DNA from: Sulfitobacter sp. M39 | GTDB taxonomy: Bacteria; Pseudomonadota; Alphaproteobacteria; Rhodobacterales; Rhodobacteraceae | DNA: 64,000 nt | Assembly (NCBI RefSeq): GCF_021735935.1 | Contig: NZ_WMDZ01000001.1 | Coordinates: 2,294,001-2,358,000, forward strand | Reading direction: 5' to 3' | In this document: positions 45,708 to 53,360 of the stretch, one piece after another | How the letters are laid out: every line of letters begins with the position of its first letter | Position numbering within the stretch: the first letter of the stretch is position 1 | Made by a program: the position numbers and the translations under genes | The notes under the pieces: generated by a model | The model's database searches: none | Told to the model about the DNA's origin: nothing | The model's input: the letters and a program-made list of their open reading frames with translations, nothing else

Positions 45708-47170
45708 TGCGTTGGAAACTGAAAACCGCCGCCGTCATTACACCGCTGATCTTGGGTGCCTGTACGGCCCCGGTGCTGCCGGTGAATTACTCGGCCCGCG
45801 ATGCTGGCTTCGCCGCTATTGAGGCGCGCACCTCCAAGGCCATCGGCAAGCGCACCGTCTGGGCGCAGTCGCAGGCCGAGACCGTCGCAGCGTCAAAGCA
45901 GGTCCGCGCTATGGTGCAGGGTAAAACAATCAATGCCGAGACTGCGGTGCAGGTCGCCCTACTGAACAACAAAGGGCTTCAGGCATCCTATGCGCAGATC
46001 GGCCTTTCGGCGGCCGAAGCATGGCAGCAATCCACACCGGAAAACCCTGTCGTCTCTATCGGTCTATTGGGCATCGGCGCACCCGAAGTCGGATTGTACC
46101 GCGCGCTCGAGAGCATGATCGCGGTGAACCTTCTGGACGCGCGCACCCGCAAACAGCGCATCGCGGTCGCCGAAGCAGAGTTCCAGCATGCGCAGATGCA
46201 AGCCGTCAGTGATACGCTGGCGCTGGCCAATGAGACGCGCGAGGCTTGGGTCAATGCGGTCGCGGCTTTTGAAACGGTCAGCTATCTGAAACGCGCGGCC
46301 GTCACCACCGATGCGGCGGCAGAACTGGCGCAGCAACTGGGCAAGACCGGTGCGCTCAACACAGCCGCGCAGGCGCGTGAACAGGCGTTCAACGCTGAAA
46401 TGGCAGGGCAGTTGGCACAGGCGCGGCTGGACGCGCAATTGGCCAAGGAGCAACTGACCCGCCTTATGGGGCTTTGGGGGCAAGACGTGGCCTATTATGT
46501 GCCCGACGCCCTGCCGCGGGTGCCCAATACTGTAAACGGCCACAAGGGAATCGAACGGCTGGCGCTAGCCAATCGGGTTGATCTGGAAGTCGCCCGACTG
46601 GGCCTAGCTGCCACGGCCAAAGCCTATGGCCTGACCGATGCCACCCGGACCCTGACGGACCTCGAAGTCATCGCCGGAGCCGAGATCGAGCGTGAAGAAG
46701 AGAACGGAGAGATCGAGACCAGCGTGTCACCGCAGGTCGAGTTTGAGTTCGTGATCCCGATCTTCGACAGCGGCAAGGCGCGGCTGCGCAAGGCCGAGCT
46801 GAGCTATCTTCAAGCAGCCAACGTGCTGGCCGAGCAGGCTGTGAACGTCCGCTCCGAAGCGCGGGCGGCGGCAACGGCCTACCGCTCAAGCCACCAGATC
46901 GCGCGGCACTACTCAGACGTCGTGCTGCCCCTGCGCCGCACAATCGACGAGGAAGCACTGCTCAGCAACAACGGCATGATCACCAGCACTTTCGACCTAC
47001 TGAACGACGCCCGCGAGAAGATCGCGAGCCAGCTTGAAGCAGCCAGTGCCAAGCGTGAATTCTGGCTGGCTTCGGCTGGTCTGACTGCCGCGATCTATGG
47101 CGGTGGCAGCGGCGGCGGTGGTGCCGGTGGAGAAACCCAAATCGCCGCCGGTGGCGGCGGCGGACATTGA
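45707..47170 (+). CDS. TolC-family outer membrane factor (lipoprotein)
   Basis: 487 residues. LGAC lipobox at Cys19. The body carries the paired Ala/Gln/Leu/Glu-rich coiled-coil hairpins of outer membrane efflux proteins, such as QAREQAFNAEMAGQLAQARLDAQLAKEQLTRLMG. The C-terminus is unusual: a Gly-rich tail (YGGGSGGGGAGG, then AAGGGGGH) ending in His. No RND pump or membrane fusion partner lies in the cluster. In this setting it likely exports copper or supports delivery of the cluster oxidases; that is inference. The start at 45707 gives the signal peptide. Confidence 0.87.
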   Translation: MRWKLKTAAVITPLILGACTAPVLPVNYSARDAGFAAIEARTSKAIGKRTVWAQSQAETVAASKQVRAMVQGKTINAETAVQVALLNNKGLQASYAQIGLSAAEAWQQSTPENPVVSIGLLGIGAPEVGLYRALESMIAVNLLDARTRKQRIAVAEAEFQHAQMQAVSDTLALANETREAWVNAVAAFETVSYLKRAAVTTDAAAELAQQLGKTGALNTAAQAREQAFNAEMAGQLAQARLDAQLAKEQLTRLMGLWGQDVAYYVPDALPRVPNTVNGHKGIERLALANRVDLEVARLGLAATAKAYGLTDATRTLTDLEVIAGAEIEREEENGEIETSVSPQVEFEFVIPIFDSGKARLRKAELSYLQAANVLAEQAVNVRSEARAAATAYRSSHQIARHYSDVVLPLRRTIDEEALLSNNGMITSTFDLLNDAREKIASQLEAASAKREFWLASAGLTAAIYGGGSGGGGAGGETQIAAGGGGGH

Positions 47171-47187
47171 GACAAGGAAGCAATCAC

Positions 47188-48546
47188 ATGATCAACAGAC
47201 GTCAATTGCTGGGGGCCGGTGCTGCGGGTGCAACGCTTGTGTCCTCCAAAGCGTGGGGCCAGACCCTCAACATGGGCCTGCCCGAAGCCGCTGTGATGGA
47301 CAGCGCCCTCACCCAATCCCCGACCCGTCCGACAAGCGGGCCGGATTATAACCCCGTGGTCACGCTTAATGGCTGGACCCTACCCCACCGGATGAACAAC
47401 GGGGTGAAGGAATTCCACCTCGTCGCCGAACCGGTGGAGCGTGAACTGGCCGACGGTATGGTCGCGCGGCTTTGGGGGTACAACGGCCAATCCACCGGCC
47501 CCACCATCGAGGCGGTCGAGGGCGACCGGGTGCGCATTTTTGTCACCAACCGCCTGCCCGAGCATACAACGGTCCATTGGCACGGTCTGATCCTGCCCTC
47601 GGGCATGGACGGTGTCGGCGGGCTCAGCCATCCCGGCATTCCGCCGGGCAAGACCTTTGTCTACGAGTTCGACCTGACCAAATCCGGCACCTTCATGTAC
47701 CACCCCCATGGCGATGAGATGGTGCAGATGGCGATGGGGATGATGGGCATGTTCGTGGTCCACCCCAAGGATCCCGACTTCATGCGCGTTGATCGGGATT
47801 TCCTGATCATGCTCAACGCCTTCGACATCGATCCCGGCACCTACATCCCGCGCATCATGACGATGACGGATTTCAATTTGTGGACTTGGAACAGCCGCAT
47901 CTTCCCCGACATTGACCCTCTGGTCGTCAATCAAGGGGACAAGGTGCGGGTGCGCGTGGGCAACCTCACGATGACCAACCACCCGATCCACATGCATGGC
48001 TATGACTTCAAGGTCACCTGCACGGACGGCGGATGGGTGCCGGAATCTGCGCAATGGCCCGAGGTCTCCATCGATATCCCCGTGGGGGCCATGCGGGCCT
48101 ATGAGTTCGTGGCCGACCACTTGGGCGATTGGGCGATCCATTGCCACAAGTCACACCATACGATGAATGCCATGGGCCATGACGTGCCGACGCTGATCGG
48201 CACCAACAGTTCCAACATGACACGTCAGGTCCGGCGCGTGCAGCCAGAGTTTATGCCCATGGGCACGGCGGGCATGGCCGATATGGGCGAAATGTCGATG
48301 CCCCTGCCAGATAACACCGTGCCGATGATGGCCGGTTGGGGGCCACACGGCCCGCTGGAAATGGGCGGCATGTTTTCGGTCGTGAAGGTGCGCCAAGGCA
48401 TCGACGCGGACGATTACGAAGATCCCGGTTGGTACGAAAACCCGCCGGGCACCGAGGCGTATGAATGGACGGGCGAACTGCCAGACTTTGCGCAGAACCA
48501 CAGCCCGAAAACCCAGATCACGCCGAAACCAACCTCCAAGGGCTAG
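47188..48546 (+). CDS. Multicopper oxidase, Tat-exported, with a Met-rich C-terminal insert
   Basis: 452 residues. A twin-Arg leader (NRRQLLGAGAAGA) indicates folded export. Copper ligands: HWH (130-132), HPH (172-174), HPIHMH (265-270) and HCH with HxxxxM (318-329, HCHKSHHTMNAM), giving type 1, 2 and 3 sites. Between this motif and the last strand (MGGMFSVVKVR) lies a Met-rich segment (about residues 354-392, MPMGTAGMADMGEMSMP). Such inserts bind Cu(I) in CueO-like cuprous oxidases. It would oxidise Cu(I) in the periplasm. The frame starts upstream at 47167, but 47188 begins the Tat leader. Confidence 0.9.
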   Translation: MINRRQLLGAGAAGATLVSSKAWGQTLNMGLPEAAVMDSALTQSPTRPTSGPDYNPVVTLNGWTLPHRMNNGVKEFHLVAEPVERELADGMVARLWGYNGQSTGPTIEAVEGDRVRIFVTNRLPEHTTVHWHGLILPSGMDGVGGLSHPGIPPGKTFVYEFDLTKSGTFMYHPHGDEMVQMAMGMMGMFVVHPKDPDFMRVDRDFLIMLNAFDIDPGTYIPRIMTMTDFNLWTWNSRIFPDIDPLVVNQGDKVRVRVGNLTMTNHPIHMHGYDFKVTCTDGGWVPESAQWPEVSIDIPVGAMRAYEFVADHLGDWAIHCHKSHHTMNAMGHDVPTLIGTNSSNMTRQVRRVQPEFMPMGTAGMADMGEMSMPLPDNTVPMMAGWGPHGPLEMGGMFSVVKVRQGIDADDYEDPGWYENPPGTEAYEWTGELPDFAQNHSPKTQITPKPTSKG

Positions 48547-48591
48547 GCGGCCCCCGGAACCAATGACACTTAAAAACATACAGGAAACACC

Positions 48592-49326
48592 ATGAACAAA
48601 CTTCTTATTTCGACCGCCCTCAGCCTACTCATCACCGCACCGGCCTTTGCAGCTGGCACCCACGGTGGCGGCCACGGTGATGACGGCCACGGCGACATGC
48701 ACAACGAGATGGCCATCGGCATGCCCGGCAAGGCCGAGGCAGTCGATCGCACCATCGACGTGACCATGCGCGAAACCGACGATGGCGAGATGATCTTCGA
48801 GCCCGCCGAGTTCGATATCCAGAAAGGCGAGACGATCCGCTTTGCCGTCACCAACAAAGGCGAGATCGAGCATGAGTTCGTGATCGACACGATCGAGGGA
48901 AATGCCGAGCACAAAGAAGCTATGGCCAAGATGGACATGGAACATGACGATCCGAACTCGGTGCGCCTTGATCCCGGCATGGACGGCGAGGTGATCTGGA
49001 CCTTTGCAAACGAAGGCAGCTTCGAATTCGCCTGCCTGATCCCCGGCCACTACGAATCCGGCATGCATGGCCCGATCACCGTGGCACAGTCCGATGATGC
49101 GCCCGAGGCACCTTTGGTCTACTCCACCGGGAAGATCAAAAAGGTCGACGCCAAGGGCAAGAAGGTCACCATCATCCACGGCCCGCTGGAAAACCTCGAC
49201 ATGCCGTCCATGACAATGGTGTTCAAAGCTGACGAAGCGATGATCGGCAAGATGAAGGAAGGCCAAGACATCGAATTCGTCGCTGAACGTGTAAAAGGCA
49301 AGCTGACCGTTACAGCGATGAAATAA
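48592..49326 (+). CDS. Cupredoxin-CusF fusion, periplasmic copper carrier
   Basis: 244 residues. Signal peptide 1-20, then a His/Asp/Gly-rich leader (22-40). Cupredoxin domain about 50-165 has type 1 ligands His94, Cys148, His153 and Met158 (CLIPGHYESGM). Residues 178-244 form a CusF-like domain (PF11604 type) with His196, Met204, Met207 and Met209. In E. coli CusF the position of Met204 is a Trp that caps Cu(I). The fusion would pass copper between sites in the cluster. A strong hairpin follows the stop. Confidence 0.9.
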   Translation: MNKLLISTALSLLITAPAFAAGTHGGGHGDDGHGDMHNEMAIGMPGKAEAVDRTIDVTMRETDDGEMIFEPAEFDIQKGETIRFAVTNKGEIEHEFVIDTIEGNAEHKEAMAKMDMEHDDPNSVRLDPGMDGEVIWTFANEGSFEFACLIPGHYESGMHGPITVAQSDDAPEAPLVYSTGKIKKVDAKGKKVTIIHGPLENLDMPSMTMVFKADEAMIGKMKEGQDIEFVAERVKGKLTVTAMK

Positions 49327-49329
49327 CCC

Positions 49330-49369
49330 AACGGTAGGGCCGGTCGTGTCTGATCGGCCCTACCGTTTC
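49330..49369 (+). terminator. Terminator inside the copper cluster
   Basis: 16-bp stem with one G-U pair (49330-49345 with 49352-49367), 6-nt loop, just after the cupredoxin-CusF stop. A short TTT follows. It suggests that the last oxidase gene has lower or separate expression. Confidence 0.75.
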
Positions 49370-49446
49370 GACGCTTCACGACCAAGCACCTCCTTTGTGA
49401 TCCGCTTCGCTCGGCAGCGACGATCATTTTTCCGAAAAGGCACGAC

Positions 49447-50745
49447 ATGAACAGAAGACAATTTCTCGCAAGCGTTTCGGCTGCGGCTATCCTGCCGATG
49501 CCAAGTGCCGCCGCTGCGGACCCTATAAAACTGAAGGCCGAGGCCGTCATTCGCCAGATCCTTCCCGACGGCGACGGCACCACCGAAATGCTGGGGTTTA
49601 ACGGTTCGGTACCCGGACCCGAGCTAAGAGTGAAACGAGGCGCGCAGGTCTCGATCGAGTTGGAAAACGGGTTGAAGGAAGGCACCGCTGTCCATTGGCA
49701 CGGCATCCGGCTTGAAAATGCGATGGACGGTGTGCCGATGCTGACGCAAGACCTGATCAACCCCGGCGACAGTAAGACCTATAGCTTTGTGCCACCCGAC
49801 GCGGGCACCTATTGGTACCATTCGCACTACATTTCGCAAGAACAGGTCGCCCGCGGCATGATGGGCCCCCTGATCGTCGAAGACGACGTTCCCCCCGATG
49901 TAGACCACGACATCACCGTGGTCCTGTCGGATTGGATCATGAACGAGGATGGCAGCCTTGCGGACCGTTTCACCGACATGCACAGCGTCGCCCACGCCGG
50001 ATATATGGGTAACTTCGCGCGCGCTTTTCTATCGCCCGCAGAGGTGAAACAGGCAGACCGCGTCAGGTTTCGGATCATCAACGCGGCCACCAACCGTATC
50101 TTCCCCCTGACCCTTGCAGGCGTCACTGGGTCGGTCGTCGCGTTGGACGGGATGGCACTGGACCAGCCGCGCGGCCTTTCTGACCTAATGCTCGCGCCCG
50201 CTCAGCGTGCGGACTTGATTGTCGATATCACTGGCCCCGTAAGCTTTGATATGTTGTCTGGGTCCGGGCCCTACCGACTGGCCGATCTGGCCGTGAACGG
50301 CAAGAATACGGACCGCAAGCCGGATCAGATTGTACCGCTTGCAGCGCCAGACCTGCCGGTGCCCGGCGACCACACTCAGCACCTTACGCTGACCATGATG
50401 GGGGGCGCTATGGGTGGGCGACATGATGGCACAAACATCTGGTCTTTCAACGACGTCTCGGACCTGCCCGACACGCCCTTTGCCGAAATCAAACGCGGCG
50501 AAACGGTGCGGATCACCCTCGCCAATGATACCGCTTTCCCGCATGGCATCCACCTGCACGGTCACCACTTCTACGAGCTGACCGCCGACGGCAGCCTCGG
50601 AGATCTGCGCGACACGACGCTGGTCGCTGCAGGCGAAAGCCGTGATGTCCTTTGCGTGTTCGACAATCCGGGCCGCTGGTTGATCCATTGCCACATGCTA
50701 AGCCACGCCATCGGAGGGATGCGCACATGGGTGCAGGTCGCATGA
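49447..50745 (+). CDS. Second multicopper oxidase (CueO/CopA-like), Tat-exported
   Basis: 432 residues. Twin-Arg leader (NRRQFLASVSAAA). Copper ligands HWH (83-85), HSH (125-127), HGIHLHGHHF and C-terminal HCHMLSHAIGGM (414-425). Three cupredoxin domains in the usual order. It lacks the Met-rich insert of its neighbour and has the common bacterial MCO length, so the two oxidases are not recent copies of each other. Role: periplasmic Cu(I) oxidation or maturation of other substrates. Separated from the upstream genes by a terminator-like hairpin. Confidence 0.92.
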   Translation: MNRRQFLASVSAAAILPMPSAAAADPIKLKAEAVIRQILPDGDGTTEMLGFNGSVPGPELRVKRGAQVSIELENGLKEGTAVHWHGIRLENAMDGVPMLTQDLINPGDSKTYSFVPPDAGTYWYHSHYISQEQVARGMMGPLIVEDDVPPDVDHDITVVLSDWIMNEDGSLADRFTDMHSVAHAGYMGNFARAFLSPAEVKQADRVRFRIINAATNRIFPLTLAGVTGSVVALDGMALDQPRGLSDLMLAPAQRADLIVDITGPVSFDMLSGSGPYRLADLAVNGKNTDRKPDQIVPLAAPDLPVPGDHTQHLTLTMMGGAMGGRHDGTNIWSFNDVSDLPDTPFAEIKRGETVRITLANDTAFPHGIHLHGHHFYELTADGSLGDLRDTTLVAAGESRDVLCVFDNPGRWLIHCHMLSHAIGGMRTWVQVA

Positions 50746-50802
50746 CACAGGACGGGCGGCTTTCCTACACTTGTTTAGCAGACAGGCCAGCGTCTTGACG
50801 GC

Positions 50803-50844
50803 CCTGACATCGTCGCGCGCTGGTAATGCCGCGATGATGTCAGG
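50803..50844. terminator. Hairpin between convergent copper and siderophore loci
   Basis: 15-bp stem with one G-T position (50803-50817 with 50830-50844) and a 12-nt loop between the oxidase stop and the ABC gene stop. No T-run, so its strength as a terminator is uncertain. Confidence 0.5.
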
Positions 50845-50866
50845 AATCATACTTGGATCGGGCGCT

Positions 50867-52564
50867 TTATGTCAGCCGCGCGTAAAGGCCATTGCGCGTG
50901 CGCAGGCTGTCGTGCGTTCCGGCTTCGACCTTGCGCCCTGCCTCCATCACGATGATCTGGTCGGCATGTTTCACCGTCTCAAGCCGATGCGCGATAATGA
51001 GGGTGGTGCGGCCCTTTGAAAGACGCTCCAACGCCTGCTGGATATCTCGCTCCGTCTCGCGATCCAGCGCCGATGTTGCCTCGTCCAGGATCAGGATCGG
51101 CGGGTTTTTCAGGAACGCGCGGGCAATGGCGACGCGCTGTTTCTGCCCGCCCGACAGCATGACACCCCGCTCCCCCACGATGGTTTCCAGCCCCTCGGGC
51201 AATGCGGCGACCAGCGCGCCCAACTGGGCATTCTCGACCGCGGCATCCAGTTCCGCCGCCGTGGCATCGAGTTTTCCGTACAGGATATTCTCGCGCAGGG
51301 TGGACCCGAATAGGAACACATCCTGAGAGACCAACCCGATCTGAGAGCGCAGACTGTTCAGGGTCATATCCGCAATGTCGATCCCATCAATCGTAATCCG
51401 CCCGCCGGAAGGGTCGTAAAACCGCGGGAGCAATGCCAGAAGCGTTGTCTTGCCTGCACCCGACGGCCCGACAAAAGCCACTGTCTCACCGGCTTTGGCG
51501 GTCAAGGTGACGTTGTGCAGGATGGGCAATGGGCTGTCATAGGCAAACGACACATCTTCAAAAGCGACCTCGCCTTGCGTGACGGTCACTGCGACAGCAT
51601 CCGGTCGATCGCTGACATCACGGTCGGTCTGCAACAGTTCGGTGTAGCGTTGGAAACCGGCGATACCGCGGGGGTAGGTTTCGATCACAGCGGCGATTTT
51701 TTCCAGCGGACGGAAAAAGACGCTGACCAGCAGCAGGAAGCCGACAAAGCCGCCCGTGGTCAGCGACCCCTCCAGCACAAAACCCGCGCCCGCCACCATC
51801 ACCACAACCTGCACGAAACGCAATCCCATGTAATGTATCGCGCTTGCTTTCGCCATGATCGCATAGGCCGACAGTTTGGTCCTGCGATAGGCCGCGTTGT
51901 CGCGCGCGAACAACGTTTCTTCGTGACCTTCATTGGCAAAGGCCTGCACGACCCGGATGCCGCTGATGGCTTCCTCCAGGCGCACGTTAAAGGCCCCCAC
52001 GCGCGCATAGATATCGCGCCAGGACCGTGTCATGCGCGCCCCGTAAACGGCCACGACCCAGACCATCAGGGGCACGATCACGACCGTAATCAGGGCGAGC
52101 GTGACATGCAGATTGATCATCAGCACAAAGGCCCCGACAAAGGTAACCACCGCGATAAACAGGTCTTCGGGGCCGTGGTGCGCGACCTCGCCTATTTCTT
52201 CAAGGTCGCGGGTCACGCGGGCGACAAGCTTGCCGGTACGCGCACGGTCATACCAGCGCCACGACAGCCGCGTCAGATGCGAAAAAGCGCGGCGGCGCAT
52301 CTCGGTCTCGATCTCGATCCCCAGACGGTGCCCCCAATAGATCACCACCCCCATCAGGGCGGTGTTGACCAGATACACCAAGAGCAGCCCAATCGCGGCC
52401 AGTATGGTCAGCCTCAGATCGCCAAGCGGCAGCAGGTGATCTATGAAGGCGGTGATGGCAAGCGGGAAGGCAAGCTCCAGCAAGCCGGACAACACGGCAG
52501 AGCCGAAGTCGACCCAGAACAGGCGCGTGTGGGGACGATAGTATTCGAAAAATTGGCGGAGCAT
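50867..52564 (-). CDS. ABC exporter-fold transporter (fused permease-ATPase)
   Basis: 565 residues. Six membrane helices (about 1-310), then an ATPase with GPSGAGKTT, LSGGQKQR and LILDEATSALD. A half-transporter that works as a dimer. It follows fhuC by 31 bp on the same strand and so belongs to the siderophore unit. Exporter-fold proteins at such loci either secrete siderophores or, as with YbtPQ and IrtAB, import them; no synthesis genes are present. The frame opens to 52738, but the start at 52564 matches family length. Confidence 0.88.
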   Translation of the reverse strand: MLRQFFEYYRPHTRLFWVDFGSAVLSGLLELAFPLAITAFIDHLLPLGDLRLTILAAIGLLLVYLVNTALMGVVIYWGHRLGIEIETEMRRRAFSHLTRLSWRWYDRARTGKLVARVTRDLEEIGEVAHHGPEDLFIAVVTFVGAFVLMINLHVTLALITVVIVPLMVWVVAVYGARMTRSWRDIYARVGAFNVRLEEAISGIRVVQAFANEGHEETLFARDNAAYRRTKLSAYAIMAKASAIHYMGLRFVQVVVMVAGAGFVLEGSLTTGGFVGFLLLVSVFFRPLEKIAAVIETYPRGIAGFQRYTELLQTDRDVSDRPDAVAVTVTQGEVAFEDVSFAYDSPLPILHNVTLTAKAGETVAFVGPSGAGKTTLLALLPRFYDPSGGRITIDGIDIADMTLNSLRSQIGLVSQDVFLFGSTLRENILYGKLDATAAELDAAVENAQLGALVAALPEGLETIVGERGVMLSGGQKQRVAIARAFLKNPPILILDEATSALDRETERDIQQALERLSKGRTTLIIAHRLETVKHADQIIVMEAGRKVEAGTHDSLRTRNGLYARLT

Positions 52565-52595
52565 AAGGCTGGCTTTCGGATGAATATGGTCGGGG

Positions 52596-53360
52596 TCAAA
52601 TCGGATGAACGACCGGGCTGGGCTTTGTGTCGATGACCTGCATGGGCAGTCCGTAGATCCGCTGAAGCGCGTCCGGGTCAAGCAGGCAGTGCGCCGCGCC
52701 TTCAAGCGCCACGCGCCCGGCATCCAGCGCGATAACATGGTCGCAAAAGCGCACCGCCATATTCACGTCATGCAGCACCACCACGGCAGAAAGCGACCCG
52801 GCGTTGACCGTTTCACGCAGCAGCCCCAGCACTTCGATCTGATGGGCCACATCCAGCGCCGAGATCGGCTCATCCAGCAGCAGGCTACGCGCCCCCTGCG
52901 CCAGCATCATCGCTATCCACGACCGTTGTTTTTCCCCACCTGACATGGTGTCGACCATCTGGCCGCGCTTGTGCTCCAGACCACATTGAGCAATCGCGGT
53001 ATCAATCATAAAGCGATCCTCGGGGCCCAATCGACCCAAGGCTCCGCGCCACGGGTACCGGCCAAGCGCGACCAGCTCCTCCAGCCACAGCCCTTCGGTC
53101 GGGGGTGTCACCTGCGGCAGAAACGCCAGATCGCGGGCAAAATCCCGCGGTTTCCAGTCCCTCAGGTCTTGGCCGCCATATTGGATGGTTCCAGCGCTCG
53201 GCCGGGTTTGCGCGGCGAGCATTTTAAGCAGCGTTGATTTGCCCGACCCGTTGCGCCCGACAAGTGCCGTGATCCCCGGATTGATCGCCAAGGAAAGATG
53301 ATCGACCAGCCGCCGCTTGGGTACGTCAAAGCAGACATTTTCGAGCGTAAAGAGGGTCAT
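52596..53360 (-). CDS. Iron-siderophore ABC transporter ATP-binding protein
   Basis: 254 residues, FhuC/FepC type. Walker A GRNGSGKS (35-42), signature MSGGEKQRSWIAMMLAQ, Walker B LLLDEPISALD and switch His in VVLHDVN. It powers the fused permease encoded just upstream; the genes overlap by 4 bp. The frame is open far upstream, but that part shadows the permease gene. Probably iron-repressed, though no Fur or RirA box was recognised. Confidence 0.93.
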   Translation of the reverse strand: MTLFTLENVCFDVPKRRLVDHLSLAINPGITALVGRNGSGKSTLLKMLAAQTRPSAGTIQYGGQDLRDWKPRDFARDLAFLPQVTPPTEGLWLEELVALGRYPWRGALGRLGPEDRFMIDTAIAQCGLEHKRGQMVDTMSGGEKQRSWIAMMLAQGARSLLLDEPISALDVAHQIEVLGLLRETVNAGSLSAVVVLHDVNMAVRFCDHVIALDAGRVALEGAAHCLLDPDALQRIYGLPMQVIDTKPSPVVHPI

